From Rhizobiales bacterium 63-22 (GTDB lineage: Bacteria > Pseudomonadota > Alphaproteobacteria > Rhizobiales > Rhizobiaceae): 58,054 nucleotides of DNA. Position numbers and translations under genes: made by a program. Below, one piece after another: positions 43,306 through 51,924 of this stretch. Position 1 is the first letter of the stretch. Every line of letters starts with the position of its first letter. The DNA is taken from NCBI GenBank assembly GCA_001898995.1, contig MKVZ01000013.1, positions 1 to 58,054 of the forward strand. Reading direction: 5' to 3'. The notes beneath the pieces were generated by a model. It saw nothing but the letters and a program-made list of their open reading frames with translations. It was not told the origin of the DNA and did no database searches.

Positions 43306-44269
43306 TAGCCTCAGCGAGACGAAGAAATGGGCGGTCGGAATCATTTTTCTCGCCGCAGCTGGCTTCATCGGCCATTCGATTCCTGGCCGCGACCGCCTCC
43401 CACAGAACCAGTTTCTGCAAGCACCGGCGCAAAAGGCTGCAAAGCCGGCTGCGGCGCAATTTACTCCGGTCGCGGAGGACAAGCTTCCGAAGGGCGACTT
43501 CGGGAAGACGGTGCAGCTTGGCGAAGCCATCTTTCGTGACACCCGCGGCAATGCCGCCCAATATGTTGGCAATGATCTGCGCTGCTCGAACTGCCATCTG
43601 GACAGAGGCCGGCTGCCGAACTCCGCACCCATGTGGGCGGCCTATCTCGTCTACCCTGCCTACCGCTCCAAGAACGGCCATGTGAACAGTTTCGCCGAGC
43701 GTATGCAGGGTTGCTTCCGCTTCAGCATGAACGGCAAGGCGCCACCGCTCGGCGACAAGGTGCTGGTCGCGCTCGAAAGCTACGCCTATGCGCTCGCCAA
43801 GGGCGCGCCGACCGGGGAGAAGCTGCCGGGTCAGGGCTATCTGAAACTCGCCAAGCCGGCAAAGCTGGACTTCGACCACGGCAGGCAGATTTACGCCCAG
43901 CAATGTTCGCTCTGCCACGGCAGCAATGGCGAAGGCCAAAAAACAGCCGACGGCATCACGGTCTTTCCGCCGCTGTGGGGAGCGCGTTCCTATAACTGGG
44001 GGGCGGGCATGAGTTCTATCGCGAACGCGGCCGGTTTCATCAAGGCGAACATGCCGCTCAGCAAGGGCAATACGCTCAGTGACGCCGACGCATGGGATGT
44101 CGCTACCTATATCGACAGTCAGGAGCGGCCCCAGGATCCACGGTTCAAGGATTCGGTTGCCGCGACACGCAAGGCTCACCACGACTCGCCCCTCGATATG
44201 TATGGGCAAGTCGTCAACGGCGTCACACTCGGCGAGCATTCTCCGCCTGCGGGTACGGTCGGCGGCTGA
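43298..44269 (+). CDS. tsdA: Thiosulfate dehydrogenase-like di-heme cytochrome (TsdA family)
   Basis: A 323-residue exported di-heme cytochrome. A hydrophobic N-terminal segment (WAVGIIFLAAAGFIG) may be an uncleaved anchor. Heme 1 is CSNCH (96-100) in the TsdA-type context YVGNDLRCSNCHLDRGR. Cys139 in RMQGCFRFSMNGKAPP is placed like the axial cysteine of TsdA. Heme 2 is CSLCH (203-207) with Met252 (KANMPLS). TsdA couples two thiosulfates to tetrathionate. Overlap with the c4-type gene (ATGAGTGA) supports a functional pair. The assignment rests on motif order, not on an alignment. Confidence 0.78.
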   Translation: MSDSLSETKKWAVGIIFLAAAGFIGHSIPGRDRLPQNQFLQAPAQKAAKPAAAQFTPVAEDKLPKGDFGKTVQLGEAIFRDTRGNAAQYVGNDLRCSNCHLDRGRLPNSAPMWAAYLVYPAYRSKNGHVNSFAERMQGCFRFSMNGKAPPLGDKVLVALESYAYALAKGAPTGEKLPGQGYLKLAKPAKLDFDHGRQIYAQQCSLCHGSNGEGQKTADGITVFPPLWGARSYNWGAGMSSIANAAGFIKANMPLSKGNTLSDADAWDVATYIDSQERPQDPRFKDSVAATRKAHHDSPLDMYGQVVNGVTLGEHSPPAGTVGG

Positions 44270-44305
44270 TCAAGGCGTGAACGCATGAAAGGCAGCGAGG
44301 TTGCC

Positions 44306-45097
44306 ATGACAGACTTGAAACGACGCCGTATTATTCAGGCAGCAGGTGCTGTCGCCGCAACGGGATTGCTCGGTCTTCCGCAAATATCGAATGCGAAAGC
44401 GGAAGAAACCGCGTCCGAGATTCCGGCGGATGGACGCCATCTGAAACATCTGGCGCAGGCGCTTGCCAGGGCTCCCCGCCGGAGAGATTTCAAGACCGTG
44501 CCGATGATCCTGACCAAGGCATCCGAGTGGGATGACGAAGCGCTCAGGCTTGTGATCGCCTATAAGTCGCCCCATAAGCAGGTTTGGGACAATACTGTCA
44601 TCGGCAGCGCCTGGTTGAACCTGATGCGAAACGCCCTGAACGCGCAAATCTGGTCGTTCAGGCATCCCGATTTTCTCGTGGTTTCGGCGACGCACGGTTC
44701 CGCCCATCTGGCGTTGTTCGATCAGACGATCTGGGACAAATATCAGCTCACCAAGCTTGCGGGAGACAAGTTCAAATCCAATTCGCTCATTGAGGACGCG
44801 AAAGGTGCGAAGGCGGACCCGAACGATTTCGAGAATGCCGACGGCGTCTATTCTCCCGCCAACAACTCGATTCCAGCATTGATGAAACGCGGCGTCGTCT
44901 TCCTGTCGTGCCACAACGCTATCTGGGAAGAGGCCGGAGCCTTGATCAAGGCCGATGCCAATCCCGACAAGCTCACGCATGAGCAGCTCGCCGCCGAACT
45001 GACGAACCATCTCCTGCCGGGCGTTGTGCTGACACCGGGCGCGGTCGGTACGTTGCCCGAACTTCAGCATGCCGGCTTCGCTTACGCGAAATCATAG
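44306..45097 (+). CDS. Tat-exported DsrE-like protein
   Basis: A 263-residue protein with a Tat-type N-terminus (LKRRRIIQAAGAVAATGLLG) and a C-terminal DsrE/DsrF-like part. The latter has RLVIAYKSPHKQVWDNTVIG, a conserved Cys202 in VVFLSCHNA and NHLLPGVVLTPGAVGTLPEL then QHAGFAYAKS, the typical DsrE ending. DsrE-fold proteins carry or transfer sulfane sulfur, so a periplasmic role with the thiosulfate dehydrogenase pair is inferred. It is 36 bp downstream of tsdA and likely co-transcribed. ATG 44285 is an alternative start that would put the Tat motif 14 residues in. Confidence 0.75.
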   Translation: MTDLKRRRIIQAAGAVAATGLLGLPQISNAKAEETASEIPADGRHLKHLAQALARAPRRRDFKTVPMILTKASEWDDEALRLVIAYKSPHKQVWDNTVIGSAWLNLMRNALNAQIWSFRHPDFLVVSATHGSAHLALFDQTIWDKYQLTKLAGDKFKSNSLIEDAKGAKADPNDFENADGVYSPANNSIPALMKRGVVFLSCHNAIWEEAGALIKADANPDKLTHEQLAAELTNHLLPGVVLTPGAVGTLPELQHAGFAYAKS

Positions 45098-45415
45098 AAA
45101 GGCAGTGTGGCCGGTACGCATTCTGATCGCGGCGACCGCCATCGCGGGTGTCACGTTTGCGGTTTCCACTTCGGCCATGTCCTCGCATCACCGACATGCC
45201 CACGGGTCGAGATCGCGTTTTGTGCCGGCATCGTTGCTGAAACTCTTCGAGGTGACGATCTGGCTCAAGGTCAGCGCCGCCGCTGGTGAACGCAGCCACT
45301 CCCGGAAATCACATCGTTCGCGGCCAAAGGCCTCGGCTCGTCGGCATGACTGCGCGAGAGTGGACTGTCGCTACCGAGGCGAAGATCGGAATGGACCGGC
45401 AGGCGCACAGAGTTA
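45069..45415 (+). other. Possible truncated exported-protein gene after the DsrE-like gene
   Basis: A plus-strand frame overlapping the DsrE-like stop encodes a plausible signal peptide (VRILIAATAIAGVTFAVSTS) and a His-rich stretch (SSHHRHAHG), then continues with low-complexity Arg/Ser-rich sequence into the convergent LysR gene. No domain is recognised after the signal. It may be the 5' remnant of a third gene of the sulfur operon, or just a chance frame. Confidence 0.3.
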
Positions 45416-46369
45416 TCATTTGCGCGTGCCCTCACCATCCAAAACGTTAGGAAGCGGCGTATCGCTCATTCCTCGGATTTTTTCCGTACAGAACTCCACG
45501 AATCGGCGGACGGTCAGCGAAGGGCTGACACCCCGTACCGACAGGATTCCCATCCGCATCGGACGCAGATTGCCCCGCATCGGCGTGAAGAGAAGCCGGC
45601 TGCCGTCGAGCGCATAGCCCGACACCGGCCTGATATTGGCGATGGAATATCCGAAGCGATGCGCAACCATTGCCCGCATGACCGACATATCCCTCGTCCG
45701 CTCGACGATATGGGGAGTCAAACCGACCTCCTGGAACAGCGACAGGAAGTAATCGGTGCTGTGCGGTAAATCGAGCAGGATCATCGGATGGCGTACGAGA
45801 TCGTGCGCCGTTACATCATCGCGGCCGGCGAGCGGATGGTCCGCATGCAGCACGACATAGGGTGGCAGAACGGCCAGTTCATGGAAATCCATGTCGGGCG
45901 GAACATCGAGATCGTAACTGAGCGCGATATCGAACCGTGCCATTCGCAATCCCTCCAGAATGGCGGCATGATCGCGTTCGTACTGGAAGAAATCCACATC
46001 CGGATACGCATCCGCGAAAGACCGGCGCACGGAAGGCATGATGGTTTGTATGAAGGTCACGAGACAGGCCACATGCAGCGGCCCGCGAACCTGGCCTGTG
46101 AGTTCATTGGAAAGCACGTTCAGCTTGGCCGCGTCCGCGAGAATCTGGCGGGCCTGTTCGACGAAGCGGCTTCCCGCCTGTGTGAGCGACAGGCCCTGTG
46201 CATGGCGGCGCACGAAAAGAGTGATGCCGAATTCACGCTCAAGCTGCGAGATGGCGGCGGAAACCGACGGCGCCGACACGTTGACCCGTTCGGCTGCCTC
46301 GGTCACCGAACCGTATTCGCCCACAGCGACGAGATATTCCAATTGTCTGAATGTAAAACGCAAAACCAT
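45416..46369 (-). CDS. LysR-family transcriptional regulator
   Basis: A 317-residue LysR protein: N-terminal winged helix at about 1-62 (FTFRQLEYLVAVGEYGSVTEAAERV, PSVSAAISQLEREFG) and a two-lobe effector domain (GPLHVACLVTFIQTIMPSV, FDIALSYDL). ATG 46369 begins the HTH directly; the longer frame to 46483 is not needed. It converges on the cytochrome/DsrE genes and reads away from the flavoprotein gene at 46511, which lies on the same strand upstream. Which it controls is unclear. Confidence 0.9.
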   Translation of the reverse strand: MVLRFTFRQLEYLVAVGEYGSVTEAAERVNVSAPSVSAAISQLEREFGITLFVRRHAQGLSLTQAGSRFVEQARQILADAAKLNVLSNELTGQVRGPLHVACLVTFIQTIMPSVRRSFADAYPDVDFFQYERDHAAILEGLRMARFDIALSYDLDVPPDMDFHELAVLPPYVVLHADHPLAGRDDVTAHDLVRHPMILLDLPHSTDYFLSLFQEVGLTPHIVERTRDMSVMRAMVAHRFGYSIANIRPVSGYALDGSRLLFTPMRGNLRPMRMGILSVRGVSPSLTVRRFVEFCTEKIRGMSDTPLPNVLDGEGTRK

Positions 46370-46510
46370 CTTCGTACCCGTGTCATCTTTCCGGACAGGA
46401 TACAGAAAAGGCCAAGGGAACAAAATGCTTCCCTGTCTCGGGAACTCACAATCTAGAATGTTTTGCGGGAGCGCCACCGGCAACGGTCAGTTGCCGGTGG
46501 GATTGATGTG

Positions 46511-47782
46511 TCAGACGGATGAGGGGGCCGCGGCGGCCGGCATCGCATCCGTTTCCCTATGGGCATCCGCGATCCGATCGGCGAGATAGGCCGCGTCGTG
46601 CCATACCCCCCAGATGAAGGAAGACGCGCGGCGTGAGAGCCAGGGCAGCCCAAGGAAATAAAGTCCCGGCACATTGGAAACACCGCGCTTGTGGACCGGA
46701 CGGCCCCTGTTATCGAAAGCATCCGCCTTCAGCCAGCCGAAGTCGGGCGCGTAGCCTGTGGCCCAGACGATGGAGGTTATGCCGGCCTTCTTCAGGTCGA
46801 GTTCGAGAATCGGGTCGGTCACGCAGGCGGGCATGGGGCCGATCTCGTGGGCCTCGGGTTCTTCGGGGAAATCGAGACCGTTCCGGGCGATATAGTCGTC
46901 GGCGCGCCGGAGCATCGAAAGATAATTCTCGTCGCCGAGCGCGATATTGTCGCGCACGTCCGGCGCGAAGCGCATGGCGCCGCCGTCGAACGACACCGCC
47001 CTGCCGAGCAGCGTGATGCCGCGCGCGGCGAATTCACGGAAGTCCACGGTCCGGCCGCCATGGGCGCCGCTGACCGCGATGGTGACGTGCTCGGTGTTCG
47101 GAGCCGGCGTGGTGAGATCCCAGATGCCGAGCACGCCGAGCCACCAGACGAAATCCTTGCCCCGGTACCGGCGCGGCGGCCGGTCGTGCGGGCCGACGCA
47201 AAGATAGACCTCGCGGCCGGACCGAACCAGCTCGTCGGCGATCTGCGCGCCCGACGAACCCGCGCCGACGACCAGAACCGCGCCTTCGGGCAAAAGGCCG
47301 GGATTGCGGTAGGCCTGCGAGTGAATCTGCGCGACGCCCTCGCTGGCGGGCACCATGTCCGGGAAGACCGGGCGCTGGAACGGGCCGGTGGCGGCGACCA
47401 AATTGTCGGCCACGATCGGTCCCTGCGATGTCTCGACATGGAAGCCGTGTCCCTCCGGGGCCGCGACGACGCTCGTCACCTCGACGCCGCTGCGGATCGG
47501 CGCATCGATCATCCTGGCATATTCGACCAGATAATCGGCCACCTTCTCCTTGGAAATGAAATCGTCGTCGCCCGCATCCGGGAACTTCATGCCTGGAAAA
47601 CGGTCGTGCCATGCAGGCCCGTTGGCGACGAGGGAGTCCCAGCGGCGGCTGCGCCAGCTTTCGGCGATCCGGTCGCGTTCCACGACCAGATGCGGCAAGC
47701 CGTGCCTGCCGAGATGCTCGCTCATGGCAATACCGGCCTGACCCCCGCCGATTACGAGCGTACCCACACTTTTAACTGACAT
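46511..47782 (-). CDS. FAD-dependent monooxygenase-like flavoprotein
   Basis: A 423-residue flavoprotein with two dinucleotide folds: VIGGGQAGIAMSEHL near the N-terminus for FAD and VVGAGSSGAQIADEL at about residues 168-182 for NAD(P). There is also an ATG/G-type segment (VWATGYAPDFGWL) near residue 345. Length and layout fit group B monooxygenase-like proteins (CzcO/YhiW-like). The substrate is unknown. It precedes the LysR gene on the same strand by 141 bp. Start ATG 47782. Confidence 0.85.
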   Translation of the reverse strand: MSVKSVGTLVIGGGQAGIAMSEHLGRHGLPHLVVERDRIAESWRSRRWDSLVANGPAWHDRFPGMKFPDAGDDDFISKEKVADYLVEYARMIDAPIRSGVEVTSVVAAPEGHGFHVETSQGPIVADNLVAATGPFQRPVFPDMVPASEGVAQIHSQAYRNPGLLPEGAVLVVGAGSSGAQIADELVRSGREVYLCVGPHDRPPRRYRGKDFVWWLGVLGIWDLTTPAPNTEHVTIAVSGAHGGRTVDFREFAARGITLLGRAVSFDGGAMRFAPDVRDNIALGDENYLSMLRRADDYIARNGLDFPEEPEAHEIGPMPACVTDPILELDLKKAGITSIVWATGYAPDFGWLKADAFDNRGRPVHKRGVSNVPGLYFLGLPWLSRRASSFIWGVWHDAAYLADRIADAHRETDAMPAAAAPSSV

Positions 47783-47965
47783 ATCGACCTCCCAGCCGCA
47801 CTGACGGGTATCTGGCCCCTGTTCGCTTCATGGACCGAAAGACAAATTGGATGTAACGGAAAGGCCGCGCCCCAGACATAAGAGTTTCTTTCAGCATTGC
47901 TTAGGAGCCTGCTAAAACCCGCATCGAGGCGCACGACGACATCGGCGCTTCGGACCGGGACGCTA

Positions 47966-48054
47966 GAGTCCGCCAGATTCGGACGGACTCACGGTTTCTT
48001 TGCTTTCGTTTGTCTTTTCGGGAAAACCGGTTCCCACTTTCCCTGACAAACTCT
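47966..48054. repeat. Hairpin and interspersed intergenic repeat, copy 2
   Basis: gagtccgccagattcggacg then gactc (47966-47990) forms an imperfect stem-loop. The adjacent 48015-48054 segment contains cgggaaaaccggttcccact, the reverse-orientation relative of the repeat at 19168-19210. The interval lies between the flavoprotein gene start and the LivF gene end and holds no coding frame. Confidence 0.5.
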
Positions 48055-48067
48055 ATTTCCGCTTGTT

Positions 48068-48766
48068 CTACAGGTACATGTGCTGGATCGTGTCGTCCGC
48101 CAGCATCTGCGCGCGCGTCCCCTCGACGGCGACGCGCCCGCGCACCAGCAGATAACCGCGGTCGGCGATCGAGAGCGCCTTTTCCGCATTCTGCTCGATG
48201 AGAAGCACAGTGCGTCCGGCGGCATGGATGCGCGCGACCGTATCGAAATATTCGTCGATCAGCTTCGGCGAGAGACCGAGCGAAGGCTCGTCCATCACCA
48301 GCAGTTCGGGATCGCCGATCAGCGCGCGCGCCAGCGCCACCATGGCCTGCTCGCCGCCGGACATGGTCCGCGCCTGCTGGCCGATACGTTCCTCCACCCG
48401 GGGAAAAAGGGTGTAGACATCCTTCAGCCGTTCCTCGAAAGGCGTCTTGCAGCCGGAGGCGTCATAGGCGAGTTTCAGGTTCTCGCGCACGGTCAGCGAG
48501 GGGAAGAGCCGCCGCCCCTCCGGCACGAAACCGACGCCGAGCGCGCCCAGTTTCTCGGTGCCGACGCGGCTTACATCCTGCCCCATCATCGCGACCTTGC
48601 CTGCGTCGAGCGGGACGAGACCGCAAAGCGCCTTGAAGGTGGTCGACTTGCCCGCGCCGTTCGGACCCAGCAGGCAGACCAGTTCGCCCTTGCGCACCGA
48701 AAGCGAAACCTCGCGCAGCATCGGAACCGGCCCGTAGGAGGTGCTCACATCGTTCAGTTCAAGCAT
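48068..48766 (-). CDS. livF: Branched-chain-type ABC importer ATPase (LivF-like)
   Basis: A 232-residue ATPase with Walker A (GPNGAGKST), signature (MSGGEQAMVALARAL), Walker B (LLVMDEPSLGLSP) and LIEQNAEKAL, typical of LivF. ATG 48766 overlaps the LivG stop by eight bases. The longer frame to 48991 is overlap with LivG. It is the last gene of the reverse-strand transporter operon. Confidence 0.92.
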   Translation of the reverse strand: MLELNDVSTSYGPVPMLREVSLSVRKGELVCLLGPNGAGKSTTFKALCGLVPLDAGKVAMMGQDVSRVGTEKLGALGVGFVPEGRRLFPSLTVRENLKLAYDASGCKTPFEERLKDVYTLFPRVEERIGQQARTMSGGEQAMVALARALIGDPELLVMDEPSLGLSPKLIDEYFDTVARIHAAGRTVLLIEQNAEKALSIADRGYLLVRGRVAVEGTRAQMLADDTIQHMYL

Positions 48767-49550
48767 CTTCCACCGCTTTCTTACCCAGATAGGCCTGCTG
48801 AACATGGGGCAACAGGCGCACATCCGCGAATTTGCCCTGCGCGATCTTCCGGCCGTAATCGATGACGATGACATCGTCCGGCAGTTCGGCCACCAGCCGC
48901 ATGTCGTGCTCGATGATGAGGAAGGACAGTCCCGGCCTTTCGGCCATGGCCCGGCGTATATCGGCCATGAGGCCGGCGGTGTCCCGGTCATCCATGCCCG
49001 ACGACGGTTCGTCCAGCAGGATCAGCTTGGGCTGCGACGCCAGCGCGCGGGCGATTTCGAGCCGCCGCCGGTCCGCCTGCGGCAGAATCCCGGCCAGTTC
49101 GTAGCGGCGCGCGTAAAGCTCTTCCGAAAGCCCCTGCAGGATAAGCCCGGCCTCCTGCGCACACCGCTCCATTTCACGGCTTGCGCGTCCGTGCAGGAAC
49201 AGCGCCGACAGCACGCTCGTCCGGGTGTGGGTGTGCATGCCGATCATCACATTGTCGAGGATCGACAGGTCCTCGAACAGGCGCGACGACTGGAAGGTGC
49301 GGGCAATGCCTTTCGCCGCGATCCGGTGCGCCGGCAGTCCGGTTATGTCCACGCCGTCCAGCACCACCCGGCCCGCGCTCGGCCGGTAGATTCCGGTGAC
49401 GAGGTTGAACAGCGTGGATTTTCCGGCGCCGTTCGGCCCTATGATGCAGGTGACGTGCGAGGGCGGCAGGTCGAAATTTATGTCCTCCGCGGCGATGAGG
49501 CCGCCGAAGCGGATGCCGAGTCCGGCGATCGACAGGAGCGGTTGTGTCAT
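48759..49550 (-). CDS. livG: Branched-chain-type ABC importer ATPase (LivG-like)
   Basis: A 263-residue ATPase: Walker A GPNGAGKST, LivG-type RTFQSSRLFEDLSILDNVMI, Walker B LILLDEPSSGMDD and switch IEHDM. The signature region reads LPQADRRRLEIARAL, so the usual LSGG is replaced by LPQA, as in a fraction of LivG proteins. ATG 49550 overlaps the permease stop (ATGA). The frame to 49931 is not coding. Confidence 0.92.
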   Translation of the reverse strand: MTQPLLSIAGLGIRFGGLIAAEDINFDLPPSHVTCIIGPNGAGKSTLFNLVTGIYRPSAGRVVLDGVDITGLPAHRIAAKGIARTFQSSRLFEDLSILDNVMIGMHTHTRTSVLSALFLHGRASREMERCAQEAGLILQGLSEELYARRYELAGILPQADRRRLEIARALASQPKLILLDEPSSGMDDRDTAGLMADIRRAMAERPGLSFLIIEHDMRLVAELPDDVIVIDYGRKIAQGKFADVRLLPHVQQAYLGKKAVEDA

Positions 49551-50728
49551 TGGCCTGCTCCGTAATGACGCTGGCGCTGCGGGAAGAGGCCCCGCGGGCG
49601 CAGGACGAGAAACAGGATCACCACCACCGACACGAAAAGCAGCCGGTAATCCGCGAAGAAGCGCAGCTTCTCCGGCAGCAGGGTGATGAGGAACGCTCCC
49701 ACGATGACGCCGAACGTATTGTCCATGCCGCCGACGATGACCATCGTCATGATGGTGACCGAAACGAGGAAGGTGAAATTGTCGGGCGAGATATAGGAGA
49801 CGTAGAAGGCGTAGATCGTGCCTGCGAAGGCGGCGAGGAACGCATCGACCGCGAATGCGAGTATCTTGTACCACGCCACGTTGATGCCCTGGCAGCGCGC
49901 GGCCAGCTCGTCGGCCCGAATGGCGTTCCACGCCAGCCCGATCCGGCTTTCATGCAGGCGCTTTGCCGAGAGGATCGCAAGGCCCAGCAGCACGGCCGCG
50001 ATATAATAGAAATTGGCCTGCGCCGGCAGGCGGTGCCCGAACAGCATGATCGGCTGCATGAAGGAATGGCCGAAAAAGGCGGGCGCGGGAATGCCCACCA
50101 GTCCGTTGGCCCCGCCGGTCCATTGGAAATTGTTCAGAAGCTGCTGGATGACGATGCCGAAAGCGATGGTGACGAGCGCGAGATAACTGTCGCGGGTGCG
50201 CATCGCCGCAAAGCCGAGGACGAAGGCGAAGGCCGTCGCCACCGCCGCCGATACCGGCAATGTCGTCCAGAAGGAGAAGCCGAAATTGACCGCCAGCAGC
50301 GCCGAGGTGTAGGCGCCGATCCCGTAGGTCGCGCCCGTGGCGAAGTTCGGTATGTTGACCGAGCCGAGCTGGAAGTTCAGCGCCAGCGCCAGCGTCGAAT
50401 AGATCAGCGAAACGATGAGCAGGTGCAGCGCATAGGTGTTGGAGCCTATGACGAAAGGAAAGGCCAGCACCAGCACGATGCCGAGCAGGATCGCCAGCCT
50501 TGCCGAGGTGCGGAATGCCGCCACGATGCCGTCTTCGATCGCCGGGCGGGCCTGCATCAGGGCAAAGCCTGCCGCCATGAGGACGAAGAGCGCGACGATG
50601 ACCGGCGTGGAATCGGACGTCAGCAGGCCGAAGAGCACCACCGCCCCGACGATTTCGGCGAGGATAACGACGAGGAACGGCGGTATCGCGGAACGCGCCG
50701 CAAGGGAGTTGGACATGGCAGTCTGCAT
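49547..50728 (-). CDS. livM: Branched-chain-type ABC importer permease (LivM-like)
   Basis: A 393-residue permease with many hydrophobic segments and the LivM motifs LNFQLGSVNIPNFATGATYGIGAY, SYLALVTIAFGIVIQQLLNN and IRADELAARCQGINVAWYK. The first about 110 residues form an additional hydrophobic N-terminal part. It lies five bases downstream of LivH and overlaps LivG. Confidence 0.91.
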   Translation of the reverse strand: MQTAMSNSLAARSAIPPFLVVILAEIVGAVVLFGLLTSDSTPVIVALFVLMAAGFALMQARPAIEDGIVAAFRTSARLAILLGIVLVLAFPFVIGSNTYALHLLIVSLIYSTLALALNFQLGSVNIPNFATGATYGIGAYTSALLAVNFGFSFWTTLPVSAAVATAFAFVLGFAAMRTRDSYLALVTIAFGIVIQQLLNNFQWTGGANGLVGIPAPAFFGHSFMQPIMLFGHRLPAQANFYYIAAVLLGLAILSAKRLHESRIGLAWNAIRADELAARCQGINVAWYKILAFAVDAFLAAFAGTIYAFYVSYISPDNFTFLVSVTIMTMVIVGGMDNTFGVIVGAFLITLLPEKLRFFADYRLLFVSVVVILFLVLRPRGLFPQRQRHYGAGQ

Positions 50729-50733
50729 CGCGT

Positions 50734-51645
50734 CTAGACCTTTTCCACGACGGTCTTGCCGAGCAGGCCGGTGGGGCGCACGCAGAGCATGACGATGACC
50801 AGAAGGAAAACGAAGACCAGCCGGTAGGACGAGCCATCCGTCATGTTTGCCTGTACGACGGATTCGATACCGGCGATGACGAGGGAGCCGAGGATGGCTC
50901 CGGTCATGGAGCCGAGGCCGCCGACCACCGCCGCCGAAAAGCCGATCAGGCCGAGCTGAACGCCGAAATCGAAGCGCACCACCCCGGCGTAGGTGGCGAA
51001 GAACAGCGCGCCGATCGCGCCCACCGCCGAGGCGAGGAAAAATGTGAAGGCGAAGATTCGCTCCGGCGCGATGCCCATCAGCCGCGCGGTCTCGACATCC
51101 TCCGCCACGGCGCGGATACGCATCCCTACCGGTGTCTTGCCCAGAAGCAGATACATCAGCGCCACGATGACGACGGAAACCGCCACGATCATGAATGGCT
51201 GCAGGGGCTGATGCGAGGCGCCGAACGGCAGCGCCCCGTCCATGATCGTGGGGAACGCCTTCGGGTTCGACCCTTGCGGATAGATGGCGCGGATCAGTTC
51301 GCGCACCACGGTGCCGAGCGCGACGGTGGCGACGAGCGCCATCATGGCCGGCGAACGGCGGAACCGGCGGATCACCAGCTTGTCGGCGCCGATGCCGATC
51401 AGTCCGGTGACGACGACAGCGACGAGCAGCGCCACGGCCATGGCCGGCAGACCGCCGCCCAACGCGCCGGCCAATGCCTGCAGCATCGCCAGCGCGATGA
51501 AGGGCGCGACCATCGAGACGTCGCCATGGGAGAAATGTATGACGTTCATCAATCCGAACAGAAGGCTGAATCCGATCGCGATCAACGTGTAGATACTGCC
51601 CAATACCAGCCAGTTCATGAGATATTGCGCGAAGAGGCTATCCAT
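50734..51645 (-). CDS. livH: Branched-chain-type ABC importer permease (LivH-like)
   Basis: A 303-residue permease with the typical LivH opening NWLVLGSIYTLIAIGFSLLFG and MNVIHFSHGDVSMVAPFIAL, and the coupling region IRAVAEDVETARLMGIAPERI. ATG 51645 follows ATGGAGAG; the frame to 51759 is rejected. It is the first reverse-strand gene and is divergent from the binding-protein gene. Confidence 0.91.
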   Translation of the reverse strand: MDSLFAQYLMNWLVLGSIYTLIAIGFSLLFGLMNVIHFSHGDVSMVAPFIALAMLQALAGALGGGLPAMAVALLVAVVVTGLIGIGADKLVIRRFRRSPAMMALVATVALGTVVRELIRAIYPQGSNPKAFPTIMDGALPFGASHQPLQPFMIVAVSVVIVALMYLLLGKTPVGMRIRAVAEDVETARLMGIAPERIFAFTFFLASAVGAIGALFFATYAGVVRFDFGVQLGLIGFSAAVVGGLGSMTGAILGSLVIAGIESVVQANMTDGSSYRLVFVFLLVIVMLCVRPTGLLGKTVVEKV

Positions 51646-51924
51646 TCGCTGGACTCTCCATTTTTTTTCAAGGGGTTCCCGTTTCTGTAAAGGATGCAAA
51701 AACTGCCGCATGACGTAAACCGGATTTAAGCCGGCCAAGCGGAGCTTTTTCCGAACCAATGAGTCGGAAAAAACGATTCACGCAATGTTCGTCTCGCCGC
51801 TAATCTCGCATCGAACGGCGCCGATATATGTCGCCCGTCGACAAGACGGGGTTTGATGATGGCGCCGCAATCAGGGGAATTATCGTCGAATATGCGCTTC
51901 GAGCGCATGAAAAGGGAGAGTTTG
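51646..51924. promoter_or_regulatory. Divergent promoter region of livH and the binding-protein gene
   Basis: This 279-bp interval separates the permease operon from the plus-strand binding-protein operon and must carry both promoters. I see no strong palindrome. aaaagggagag (51910-51920) is the ribosome site of the binding-protein gene. Confidence 0.4.
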
